Source: Chara braunii
Taxonomy: Eukaryota > Streptophyta > Charophyceae > Charales > Characeae
DNA length: 33,712 bases
NCBI GenBank assembly: GCA_003427395.1
Contig: BFEA01000116.1
Location: 2,582,573-2,616,284, forward strand
Reading direction: 5' to 3'
Under the pieces are notes generated by a model that saw only the letters and a program-made list of their open reading frames with translations, ran no database searches and was not told the DNA's origin. A program made the position numbers and the translations under genes. Below, piece by piece: positions 17,744 to 26,282 of the stretch. How positions within the stretch are numbered: the stretch's first letter is position 1; the number at the start of each line of letters is the position of its first letter.

Positions 17744-17840
17744 GGGCCTCGCTGAACGACTCACCAAATGTGGAAAGGACAAGAACTATGGCATGTGTAG
17801 CTGGACACGTTCTAGAGGAAGATGCACTTTCTACTCTGCA
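17744..17840. mobile_element. Foldback family B, left two-thirds
   Basis: GGGCCTCGCTGAACGACTCA is followed by the reverse-oriented core (AAGAACTATGGCATGTGTAG, then ACACGTTCTAGAGGAAGATG). The right arm is replaced by CTCTGCACACTAGGTGG, next to family A copy 6. Confidence 0.6.
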
Positions 17841-17851
17841 CACTAGGTGGC

Positions 17852-17966
17852 TACCTGTCTTCACCCACCCCAATAGAACACCCGGTCGTTATAGCTGCAT
17901 CTAGACTGACAGTTTCCCCAAATGCAGCGAGAATGATCGGGCGTTCTCTTCCGGTCAAGATGGCAG
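17852..17966. mobile_element. Foldback family A, copy 6 (degenerate right end)
   Basis: Left end TACCTGTCTTCACCCACCCC, core GCATCTAGACTGACAGTTTC and CCCAAATGCAGCGAGAATG, right end GGGCGTTCTCTTCCGGTCAA. The right terminus has decayed. Confidence 0.75.
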
Positions 17967-18033
17967 TGCGGCGAGGTTTGTCAATCTTGAATGCAGTTGT
18001 GGCTAGATCTGGGCAGGGGTTATTCCTGATTAT

Positions 18034-18080
18034 GGGCCTCGCTCCACTACACAACACACTCCCCATGCACGTGGATGGTT
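18034..18080. mobile_element. Foldback family B, left-end fragment
   Basis: GGGCCTCGCTCCACTACACA, then ACACACTCCCCATGCAC, matches the left terminus. No right end was found nearby. Confidence 0.5.
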
Positions 18081-18408
18081 TCTGGACCTGATACATTCAA
18101 TATCTGGATGCACATGGTCCACATGGTGTCCAAATGCATGTAGAGTTGTGTGTGGTGGAGCTTATGCCCTGATGCATTGCCTTGCCATTGTGCCAACCAA
18201 CGCAGTTGTATGATTGTCAACGTAGAGCGTCTCCTACTTGTCTCAAATGAGGCAAGGTAGAGCCTCTTCTTTTCGAAAAATAAAATAAGTGAGGCAAGGG
18301 AGGGGCCTCTTCTTTTAGAAAAATAAAATGAGTGAAGCAAGGTAGAGCCTCTTCTTTTAGGGAAAAATAAAAAAAGTGAAAGAACTGGAAAGGTTGGAAT
18401 AACAAACA

Positions 18409-18505
18409 GCCTTAGGTCAGTTGGTACATAGATGAACTGTTGAAAATACAAACCGTAGTTCGAACTTAAAATCGGATGCAACTTAGATGAGTTAAACTGC
18501 CAGTA
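18409..18505 (+). mobile_element. tRNA-derived SINE, head portion
   Basis: CAGCCTTAGGTCAGTTGGTA, GATGAACTGTTGAAAATACA, TAGTTCGAACTTAAAATCGG, then CAACTTAGATGAGTTAAACT. The 3' body is missing. Confidence 0.65.
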
Positions 18506-18576
18506 CCTTTCCCTGCTTGAAAAACAAATATGCCAGGACTACCGGCGCGAAATGGCTGGTGGCGCCAGCCAAAATG

Positions 18577-18692
18577 AGGCCCGCGCCGGTTCGTGTTTTT
18601 TTTTTTGGCGCGAAGGGCACTTTTTTGCTCGGCATCGATAGCTGAGCAAAGGAACTGGTGGTTTAAAGGTGGACCTCATTTTGAATCCCATG
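18577..18692. mobile_element. Foldback element with CAAAATGAGG termini
   Basis: CAAAATGAGG at the left and CCTCATTTTG at the right are a perfect 10-bp inverted pair. The interior has GGCGCG palindromic stretches and TTTGCTCGGCATCGATAGCT, then GAGCAAA, another inverted pair. Non-coding, about 116 bp, one copy here. Confidence 0.5.
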
Positions 18693-18788
18693 CAACTCAC
18701 GTGAGTCGGGGTCTTGCTCCGCTACTCTTCAGGAGGCTACGAATTTGGAGAGCTTCGCTGCTATTCAGGCGCTGAATTTTGAGAGTTT

Positions 18789-18951
18789 GAGGTCGCTCTG
18801 CTTATTCTCAGAAATAGGATCTCTGGGAGAGTTGTCAGGTTCTTCCCTCCTGGACTACTCGAGGTCGCTCTGCTAATTCTCAGAAATAGTCTCAGAAATA
18901 GGATCCCTTGGAGAGTTGTCAGATTCTTCCCTCCTGGACTACTCTCCACGT
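18789..18951. repeat. Two tandem ~72-90 bp units
   Basis: GAGGTCGCTCTGCTTATTCT, CAGAAATAGGATCTCTGGGA, GAGTTGTCAGGTTCTTCCCT recurs from 18861 with an internal duplication of TCTCAGAAATAG. It leads into the 201-bp repeats. Confidence 0.8.
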
Positions 18952-18954
18952 TTG

Positions 18955-19460
18955 GAGAGTTGCCTGCAAAAGCAGTTATTTGGAGAGTCCTCAGTAGGAG
19001 AGGCGGATGGGCAACTCTCTGTGTTGGGAGAGTTCTCTGCCTGGGAAAGCGGTTATTTAGGAGAGTCCTCGGCAGGCGAGGCCAATGGGTGCTGGTTTTC
19101 GGACAGTTCTTCTCGAGTCAGGATGAACGGAATGGTAATGAGGTGGTGTCGTTTTCCTACTGCTCTCACCGTGTCTTCGACTGCCGTTGCCAAGTGGAGA
19201 GTCCAACTGTGCAAAGGAAGTGGAGAGGGGAGAGCTCCCTGCCTGCAAGAGCAGTTATTTGAAGATTCCTCGACAAGAAAGGCTGATGGGCGCTGGTTTT
19301 CGGAGAGTTCGCCTCCAGTCGGGATGAATGAAATTGTAATGAGGTGGTGTCTTCTGCTGCCCTCACCATGTCTTTCTACTGCCGTCGGGAATTGGAGTCC
19401 TCGAAGAAGTGGATTGATGATGCAATTTTCGTGTTTTGGAGAGTCTGACTGCTCTCCAAG
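18955..19460. repeat. ~201-bp tandem repeats rich in GGAGAGT, open in both strands
   Basis: Units from about 19038 and 19240 share GGCGAGGCCAATGGGTGCTG (GAAAGGCTGATGGGCGCTG in the second), GTTTTCGGACAGTT, AATGAGGTGGTGTC, CTCACCGTGTCTT. A shorter third copy of the first part starts near 18955. GGAGAGT recurs throughout. A 220-residue plus frame (18916-19578) and a 238-residue minus frame cross it. The period is a multiple of three, so repeats stay in frame. I recognise no domain, and the plus frame ends in family A copy 7, so I do not call a gene. Confidence 0.7.
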
Positions 19461-19463
19461 CAC

Positions 19464-19570
19464 TACCGCCTTCACCCGAATAGAATGCCCTGCGATTATG
19501 GCTGCATCTGGACTGGCAGTTCCAAGTACGACTATATTGACTGGGCGTTCTATGCGGGTGAAGGCGGTAG
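19464..19570. mobile_element. Foldback family A, copy 7
   Basis: Arms TACCGCCTTCACCCGAATAG and CTATGCGGGTGAAGGCGGTA bound a 107-bp element. Paired changes on both arms (CCGCC with GGCGG, where other copies have CCGTC with GACGG) keep the inverted repeat intact. It forms the end of a repeat-derived open frame. Confidence 0.82.
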
Positions 19571-19587
19571 TGGAATGAGACTTCCTA

Positions 19588-19665
19588 AATAACTCTGAAT
19601 TTATGTGGGGCCGGTCAGTTTGAAGATGATGACAATGATAACTGAAGGTTGTCGCCCCTTCAAAA
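19588..19665 (+). mobile_element. tRNA-derived SINE, 3' end only
   Basis: CTCTGAATTTATGTGGGGCC, GGTCAGTTTGAAGATGATGA and GAAGGTTGTCGCCCCTTCAA correspond to the 3' half of the full copies. 5' truncation is typical of reverse-transcribed elements. Confidence 0.65.
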
Positions 19666-19907
19666 AGAAAAGAAAGGAAGAAAAACGTTGGAACAGTCTC
19701 TACTCTGTCGCTTTCGCAGGAAAAAGATGGAAGAATTATTGAGAAAACGGAAAGGAAAAACACAACCAACTAGGGATTCGTTCCGTCAAGTACACACTTT
19801 GGAGAGTGGTGGACATGCACACGCAGAGGTGTGTGTACCTTTTTGTTTTTTTTTACTTTTTGGTTACCAGCATCCTTCCCGATCGAGTAGGGACACCCCT
19901 TCTGTGA

Positions 19908-20190
19908 CGGTTCCAATCTATTGGTGGGGAGCAGCACGTGCTGGAAACCGGGTCGAGATCCTTAGCAATAGCGTAACTTTTTCCTTCTCCCCTCCCCCCC
20001 TTCTTTCTTCCGTTTAATTCTTTTTCCTTTTTTCTTTTTTCTTTTTTTAAATGCAAAACATCTGTGACAGCCTGCTATTGGAGGTGATACGATCATCCTC
20101 CAATAGCAAGCCCCAGTTCATAGATGCCTCCGATCTAATGGTGGGGAGCATCACCTGCCGGAAACCGGGTCCAGCGTCCCACTGACAAGA
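19908..20190. repeat. Diverged direct repeats around a short hairpin
   Basis: TCTATTGGTGGGGAGCAGCA, CGTGCTGGAAACCGGGTC at 19916 is repeated as TCTAATGGTGGGGAGCATCA, CCTGCCGGAAACCGGGTC at 20133. Further echoes are at 20555 (CACCTGCCGGAAGC) and 21193 (TGGTGGGGAGCAGCG). Between the first two lies the hairpin GCTATTGGAGG/CCTCCAATAGC (20075-20108). Confidence 0.65.
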
Positions 20191-20329
20191 TCTGATAAGA
20201 CATATCTGGCAGAACAGCATTGATTGCCCTCTCACGAGGGGATTGATTGTTCGCCTAATTAGCAGCCAGGTCACAGCACGTGCTAAGGTCCAACCATGGA
20301 GAGAGTGGCGGACTGTGCGCCAATGCCGG

Positions 20330-20492
20330 CCCGCCCTTTAGAAAGGATGACGGCCTTGAAATATCATCTTTGAGCTGACCGGCGCTAGGTAAATTCAGAG
20401 ATATTTGCACCCACCTGATTCCATCGGAGTTCGAACTCAGGTCTGTTTTTCGACAGGTGATAGGTGTACCAACTGAGCTAAGCCAGTCGCTA
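20330..20492 (-). mobile_element. tRNA-derived SINE, minus strand, near-complete
   Basis: On the minus strand: CTGGCTTAGCTCAGTTGGTA (A box), AAACAGACCTGAGTTCGAAC, TCCGATGGAATCAGG (B box intact), AATTTACCTAGCGCCGGTCA, CAAGGCCGTCATCCTTTC. It has the best-preserved tRNA-like head in the window. Confidence 0.8.
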
Positions 20493-21330
20493 ACATGTTT
20501 TGTTTCGTATGGCTGTTGCTTTGTATGACTGGAGTCTGAAATCCCAGTGCACTTCACACCTGCCGGAAGCGGAAGCCGGGTCCAACATACCCTATGCTTC
20601 GATACTAAGGGACCTTTACAGGTATCCCAGTGTGCACCGTTGGTTGTAGTAGGACTCCGGGGATTCTGTTCGGCTCCCATGAGGCCAGTGGTCCGTTGCT
20701 CAGTTGTACTTCTGTACCGTGCTTGGTCCATCGGGTGGTCTCTGTTGCCGTGTGCTTGGTACCTTGCGTGGTCCTCTGGTCTCTTTGGGAAAACCAAAAA
20801 GCACATCAACAGCCCCGCATAAGCCACCAGTACATTTCCCAGCTATATTTTTCAAAGGCATGGCGGGCATGCTGACCCGATTCTAGGGAAGTGCTGGGGT
20901 GCTGAGTTGCGGCAGCATGCACGCCGCCGCTGGGAAACGTACTGGTGGTTCAAGTTTGCAAATGCCAAATCTAGTCCAGCCGAAATGCGCACCTGGACGT
21001 GAACAGGGCCAGTTGCTTTCTGCTGAGGGTAATTTTTTGTCTGTCAAACATCTGACCATCACAGTTGCAAACAATATGGCCCATCAGTGAAAAGGGGAAG
21101 GAAAAACAGGGCCCATCAAAGAAGAAGGTAAACACATGTACTAGTGGAGGTGAGGAGAGCACCTCTCACCAATACTCACTTTGCAGATGCTCCATGGTGG
21201 GGAGCAGCGTCTGCCATGAAATCGGCTCCACACTCACATTACGAACATACACATAGCCTATGGGCACATACCTACGATGCAGAGTATATACACACGTACA
21301 CAACCATAGGGCTGGGAGGAGGTCATGATC
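20493..21330. other. No recognised gene
   Basis: A 190-residue minus frame (20255-20827) overlaps the SINE and has no domain I know. GGTCC recurs often in 20690-20780. Confidence 0.4.
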
Positions 21331-21662
21331 AACTGATAAGGATGATAGGCATCTCGATGATAAGTACCCCCCTTAAAATCAGCGAGGACTGTGGTGGGCG
21401 GAGTAGAATACGTGAGTCGCTGGTTGGTCTGGAGTAACTAATGATGATGATAGGCGTCTAGATGATAAGTACCTCCCTTAAAATCAGCTGGACTGTTTGT
21501 GGCAGACTAGGGCTGTGGTGGCCAAGTAGAGGGTGTGAGTCACTGGTTGGTCTGGATTAACCGATGATGATGATAGGTGTTTCGAGGGTAAGTACCCCGC
21601 CTTAAAATCAGCTAGGACTGTGGTGGGCGAGTAGAGGGCGTGAGTTACTAGTTGGTCAACTT
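21331..21662. repeat. Three tandem ~105-123 bp units
   Basis: Units start at 21331, 21436 and 21559. Shared words: GATGATGATAGG, GATAAGTACC, CCTTAAAATCAGC, GGACTGTGGTGGGCG, GTGAGTC.CTGGTTGGTCTG. Non-coding. Confidence 0.82.
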
Positions 21663-22464
21663 AGGGGCTAGTAGGAGATTGCTTGGGCCTGGTGTCCGAA
21701 GTTCCCGTGCGATGAGGCTCGTTCGACTCCGGTTCCACCGGGGGCTGAGTCATGGCTAGCCCTGGTGCCTGTCACTACTGTTCGGTCCAAGTTGCCCTCG
21801 ATACTAGTAGGGTAATGGTCCTGAGTGCTGGTCACACTGAGGTAGGATAGTAGAGATAAGGGGATAGGGCGTGCGCTAGGAGTATTGACGTGAGGATGGG
21901 ATGGGAGGTAGCCTCGTTCCCTCAGGACAACCATGGCTGGCCGCTCCAGGCGATCAATGTGTACTTAGTAACCGGAATCTACAACACCCTGGGCTTTTAT
22001 TAAACCAGTAGTACCATTGCCGCTTCAGAAATGAGGGAAAACGCCAGCTACCGAAGAATAGGGATGCCGGGCCCGACGACGGCTGCCATTGATAAATCTA
22101 ATCGGTGGCCGTCGTTTCATTTCGGCCTCCTCGCTCCCTGCCTCTCTCTGAGCATGCTGGAAGCTGGAGGAAATATTAGACAGCACACGTGGCCGTGGGT
22201 GACCTTTGGGGTCCAGGGTTGAGACCCCACTTGCCTGTATTCTGCAATTTTTGCTGTTGATGTTTCCAATCGATGGCCAGAAACAAGGAATCTAGCTGAG
22301 TGGGGGGTGACTTTGGGGGCCCGTAGAGAGTTCCTCCAGGCTATGTTTGGATGCGGAGGCTGGGTCCCACTTGTGATATCCATAGCCCTCCCGGTGCTGT
22401 GTCAGCAAGAACTCTGGTCATCATTCTGACGGTAATTGAGGACACGAGTAACACTCCGACCAGC
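21663..22464. other. No recognised gene
   Basis: Unique sequence, apart from the worn repeat near 22070. A B-box-like GTTCGACTCC at 21721 lacks a foldable tRNA around it. Confidence 0.4.
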
Positions 22465-22614
22465 GGGCCTAGCTTAGTTTGTGCACCAATGAACTGTTGA
22501 AATATGAACCTGAGTTCAAATCAGCAGTCTAGAAAAAACAGTTCTTAGTTTGTGCACCAATGAACTGTTGAAATATGAACCTGAGTTCAAATCAGCAGTC
22601 TAGAAAAAACAGTT
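22465..22614 (+). mobile_element. tRNA-derived SINE head in exact 71-bp tandem duplication
   Basis: GGCCTAGCTTAGTTTGTGCA, then CAATGAACTGTTGAAATATG, AACCTGAGTTCAAATCAGCA. The 71-bp unit starting at 22473 is repeated from 22544 with no difference I can see, which means a very recent duplication or an assembly error. Confidence 0.7.
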
Positions 22615-22644
22615 CTTCCGTGTGTGTGATCTTCCATCAGTAAC

Positions 22645-22741
22645 TTTCTCACAGGCAGTTCAGTACTTCATGTGAGAAAAAGTGAAGGCAAATTTCTCAC
22701 AGGCAGTTCAGTGCTTCATGTGAGAAAAAAGTGAAGGCAAA
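22645..22741. repeat. Two 48-bp tandem units, each a small hairpin
   Basis: TTTCTCACAGGCAGTTCAGT, then ACTTCATGTGAGAAA, recurs from 22693. TTTCTCACA and TGTGAGAAA pair in each unit. Confidence 0.8.
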
Positions 22742-23255
22742 GGGAAACAGGAAAAGAGAAGAAAAGAAAAGAAAAAAAGGTCAGAGACGCACTGTCTAGT
22801 CAGCATCAGCTTTTCCGGGTTTCACAGATCCTGGGGTACTTGGGCCCCATAAAAAAACAAAAAACAAAAAACAAAAAACAAAAAACAAAAAGGCGTTTGA
22901 CTGTCCGCACCACACAAGCGAAATCGACTCTGAAAACACTGGGCAAACTTGGTATGATGCTGAAGGAGAAAACTTCAGTGACACTGGGTGGCCCATTTTC
23001 AATTTAACTGTGTTTGGTCAGTGCCTTGTCAGCATGATGTCAGTGCGTTGGCTGTGCCTCACAGTTATGCCAGTATATACTCGTCTGTGTGTGGTGCGGG
23101 CACACATTATTTCGCCAGCACGTGTTTGGTACGTAGCGGGCACACATTATTTACCTCAAAAGGCTGAGAAATGCAGGGTCCTCTGCACACCCATCAGGGA
23201 TGGTAGAACAGTGAAACGAGCAACTGTGAGAGGACACGTGTGTGTGTGTGTGGGT

Positions 23256-23258
<3 letters not shown>
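22742..23258. other. No recognised gene
   Basis: GGGCACACATTATTT occurs twice (23099, 23139) about 40 bases apart. Otherwise unique up to the GA repeat. Confidence 0.4.
22851..22890. repeat. (CAAAAA)n microsatellite
   Basis: Six CAAAAA-type units. Confidence 0.85.

Positions 23259-23344
<86 letters not shown>
23259..23344. repeat. (GA)n microsatellite running into the N gap
   Basis: GA repeats from about 23259 end at the gap. The gap was probably caused by this repeat. Confidence 0.92.
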
Positions 23345-23535
23345 NNNNNNNNNNNNNNNNNNNNNNNNNNNNNNNNNNNNNNNNNNNNNNNNNNNNNNNN
23401 NNNNNNNNNNNNNNNNNNNNNNNNNNNNNNNNNNNNNNNNNNNNNNNNNNNNNNNNNNNNNNNNNNNNNNNNNNNNNNNNNNNNNNNNNNNNNNNNNNNN
23501 NNNNNNNNNNNNNNNNNNNNNNNNNNNNNNNNNNN
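23345..23535. other. Assembly gap (191 N)
   Basis: A run of undetermined bases following a GA microsatellite. The true size is unknown. Single Ns at 3389, 16065 and 25163 are further join points. Confidence 0.99.
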
Positions 23536-23569
23536 AGGTTGATAGACTAGATGTGGGGTACTCCTGTGC

Positions 23570-23607
23570 CTGTCTCTTATACACATCTAGATGTGTATAA
23601 GAGACAG
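23570..23607. other. Sequencing-transposon adapter junction 1 (artefact)
   Basis: CTGTCTCTTATACACATCT is followed at once by its reverse complement. This 19-base Tn5 mosaic end, back to back, is the junction left in circularised mate-pair libraries. It is not genomic. Confidence 0.97.
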
Positions 23608-24450
23608 ATCCTCATGCCCAGTGCTGCAATGGATATGGATTCTGGAAGTATTATGCAGGGCCTTGCAGCATCCGACAGGGGTTCTGGGGACGGATTTAGT
23701 GGCGATGAGGGGCCCAGGGCAAAATTGGTAACTCTGTATGTAATGGATGGAAAAGACGAACAAAATCTTAAGTGACCGAGGGACAACTTGACATAGACAG
23801 TTGGTCCTTTGGTTCTTTGGACACAATCACGATCAGCGCAGAAGAAGAACAGGGAATGTGATGTCCGGTTCATAGGCTGGCATCAAAATGTGGACGTTAA
23901 GGGCAAAGTCGAAACGCAAGATAAAATGATCAGGGCATGTGAACTGTTGAGCCAGATCAGCATGTCAATCAATTCAATCAATGTTTAATTTTATTTTTAA
24001 ATTAATTAATTAATAACTAGTCCTACGAGAATCAAGGGGAAAGTGGGGTAAATTTGTTCATTGGGGGTTTAAACCAGTGCCATAGTCTCGAGGAGCTGTG
24101 GACCGTGTTACAAGCGGTTAACGGGGACCCCCACTTTTCGGCCCTGAGTAACCATGAATGATCCTGAAATTAGGGTTTCGGGATCAAATTTTGTGTTTTT
24201 TTGGAATTTTTTTTTGCCTGTTTTTGTTTTTGGACAAGCTTGCTGTGTGTCAAATGTGGTGTCATTAGGGTTAGTAGAATTTGTGTTGTTGATCATCCTG
24301 AAAATCCTGAAATTTCGATGATTTTTTTTTTGGCAAAATTGCTTGAAAATGCACTTTTGAGGTGCTGTTTTATGTTTTTTTTATTTTTTTTTTTTTGCTT
24401 TTTTTTCATAATATGTTAGTAAGAAGTGCACTCTATACATTGGTATGAAG
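23608..24450 (+). other. Segment between adapter junctions 1 and 2; no confident gene
   Basis: The first 167 bases are open in the plus frame (DMDSGSIMQGLAASDRGSG, then EGPRAKLVTLYVMDGKDE), stopping at 23775. They could be an exon fragment, but I recognise no family. The rest is AT-rich. Confidence 0.35.
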
Positions 24451-24488
24451 CTGTCTCTTATACACATCTAGATGTGTATAAGAGACAG
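24451..24488. other. Sequencing-transposon adapter junction 2 (artefact)
   Basis: Identical 38-base back-to-back mosaic-end palindrome. The sequence to its left recurs at 25168-25216. Confidence 0.97.
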
Positions 24489-25162
24489 CGTTCGCATTGT
24501 TTACAGCGGCTGGCATGATCTCTGGCTCAGTTGGCGTATCAACATTAGCGTCTGTCATTTCAACACGGATAACAGGGGGGGCGAGCGGTCTGCATTTGAT
24601 TGTGCGGAGGGCTGATGTTGGTTGCGGTCAACATTGGTGTCAGGTGATGAGTGGTGGTCTCTTGTGTGCGGTTGGGTGGAGGACCTGCGCACTGAATCAT
24701 CTTTCGGGAGTGGGTGAGCGACTGCCCAGCAAACCATTCGGCGAAACCAGTTCGAAAGTCGTGTGACATGAGTTGGTAGCCGGCGTTGTCGGCCACACAC
24801 ATATGCAGGCCAGCCTCTGGCCAGGACACTGGGAGGATGGCCCCTGACAAGCATACGTCGTGTCAGGGAAGTCACTGCCGCTTTGAAGTCGGTAGTATTG
24901 TTACAAATATGTTTGAATCTCGTTAGTTGTCCCGTGAGCACACCTGCAGGCTGATGAGCCGGAGCGTTGGAGGAAGCACTGGGACTGTCTCTTATACACA
25001 TCTAGATGTGTATAAGAGACAGGTCTCACTTGTGCTCAGGGCGGCTGCTAGTCGTGCAAACGCTGCACAAGTAGCTGCACCTCATGTCTGGTGCACTCGT
25101 AAGCCTGCAGCACTGAAGAAATCATCGCCGCATTGTGGGCATCGAACTCGATGTGCACTATT
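24489..25162. other. Probably misplaced segment(s); no confident gene
   Basis: GC-richer than its surroundings and cut by an adapter at 24985. It is open on both strands (for example minus 24555-25001), but without a domain signature. It lies between the two copies of a duplicated flank. Confidence 0.4.
24985..25022. other. Sequencing-transposon adapter junction 3 (artefact)
   Basis: Identical 38-base palindrome. The segments between junctions need not be neighbours in the genome. Confidence 0.97.
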
Positions 25163-25163
25163 N

Positions 25164-25220
25164 TTTTTGCTTTTTTTTAATAATATGTTAGTAAGAAGTG
25201 CACTCTATACATTGGTGTAG
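25164..25220. repeat. Duplicate of the flank left of adapter junction 2
   Basis: TTTTTGCTTTTTTTT, then AATATGTTAGTAAGAAGTGC, ACTCTATACATTGGT, is also at about 24395-24443. It follows the single N at 25163, so true sequence probably resumes here and 24451-25163 was wrongly placed. Confidence 0.8.
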
Positions 25221-25337
25221 AGTTTGCTTGAAATGGCCTTATGGTTTTCTTATAAACTGAGGTGAAAAATGGGGGCTCGGTTAACTGGCTCTCGTTGATT
25301 AGCGTTTTTTATTTTTTATTTTTTTTTATTTTTTTTT

Positions 25338-25435
25338 TAATAATATCATAGTGGCCCGATGGACCACGGATCAGATATTAAACTGATCAGAACAGATACT
25401 ACACTTGATCTTAGCCAAAAGGCCGAGAAAGGTAT
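25338..25435 (-). pseudogene. 5'-half U2 snRNA copy, truncated, with A-rich tail
   Basis: Read on the minus strand, it starts ATACCTTTCTCGGCCTTTTG and continues through the branch-point recognition segment (GTGTAGTATCTGTTC) and stem-loop II (CCGTGGTCCATCGGGCCACT) to GATATTATTA. It then turns into a 35-40 base A-rich tail with scattered T. In U2 the Sm site and 3' stem-loops should follow; they are absent. I see no plant upstream sequence element or well-placed TATA before the start. Full-length 5' part, lost 3' part and A-rich end suggest a reverse-transcribed copy. The conserved 5' domain is almost intact, so the copy is fairly young or it is a real gene with an unusual 3' end. Confidence 0.8.
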
Positions 25436-25690
25436 TACGTTTTTTTTGTACCATGCCACAGGGAGCTCCTTGTTGAAAGATTAGCACTGCAGTTGCATCA
25501 TGTTCTACATGTGTACTTGTTAGTGTGTGTGTTGCCCTAAAACGGCCGTACGCCAAGTACATTACGATGAAGGGATGGAAATAATTGTTGACGTCCGGCA
25601 AACCATTGTAAGCAAACTATAGCTGCAAGTTTGGGGGTACGGCGAAGGGAGGTCGACCTCCTTTCATACGTCCTTCTGTACATGGTAGCA

Positions 25691-26050
25691 CTCCCTGCTT
25701 CAAACACTGGCACGTGGCCGTCGATGGTCGGGTGAAGATGGATTTTTTGTAGTGATAGGTTTGGGAGCAGGGCCCCGGTATCTATAGCAATTGCCATCTG
25801 ATGGGTTCGGGACCGGGCGCCCTGTGGCTGTAGCAATTCCCATCCGCGGAACTCAACTCGTATGGCCTACTTCCGTGCAAGGACCACAGGGGGAACACGG
25901 AATCACCTTCTGCTTCAAACACTGTCACACGAGGAAGGTGGAATTTTTGTGGTGAAAGTTTTGGGATCAGGCCCCTGGCAGCTATAGCAGTTCCCATCTG
26001 ATGGGTTTCAGACCGGTCGGCCGGAAGCTGTGGCAATTCCCATCCGTGGA
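25691..26050. repeat. Two direct ~150-bp blocks between the U2 and U6 relics
   Basis: Blocks at 25691-25850 and 25906-26050 share CTGCTTCAAACACTG, TTTTTGT.GTGA, GGGA.CAGG.CCC, ATCTGATGGGTT and CAATTCCCATCCG. The second ends three bases from the U6-like sequence at 26053. Within each block CTATAGCA.TT..CCATC is echoed by CTGT.GCAATTCCCATC. Non-coding. Confidence 0.75.
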
Positions 26051-26052
26051 CA

Positions 26053-26147
26053 AGAGTTCTATTTGTCGATGTATGCGTGTCATCCTTGCACAGGGGCCAT
26101 GCTAATCTTCTCTGCATCGTTCGGTTTGAACGCATGTCCTGAAGGAC
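26053..26147 (-). pseudogene. U6 snRNA-like sequence, minus strand
   Basis: On the minus strand: GTCCTTCAGGACAT (5' stem-loop), AACGATGCAGAGAAGATTAG, CATGGCCCCTGTGCAAGGAT, GACACGCATACATCGACAAAT. The catalytic core is nearly intact, with AGC kept and GCAGAGA in place of ACAGAGA. The segment between the 5' stem and the core is diverged, and no T-run follows the 3' end, so Pol III termination would fail. It lies head-to-head with the plus-strand copy at 26283. Probably a pseudogene, but the least decayed of the three. Confidence 0.72.
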
Positions 26148-26282
26148 AAGGACAAGAGGTCGAGCGTTTGTCACTCCGTGGTTTCTCAGTCGGCCAACAA
26201 AGCAATTCTGCGATTTGTAGCGATGAACTACACACTGTACATTTTGTATGTTCTTATCGCACAAGGAAACATCGAGGAAGTT

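Noticed and set aside
20255-20827. 190-residue minus frame
   Set aside because: About a third is the SINE read in the same orientation; remainder has no known domain.
21690-21745. tRNA-like segment with GTTCGACTCC
   Set aside because: Only a B-box-like word; no acceptor, D or anticodon arm can be folded around it.
23551-23775. Frames beginning in adapter sequence (peptides with SYTHLDVYKRQ or MCIRD)
   Set aside because: The peptides are translations of the sequencing adapter.
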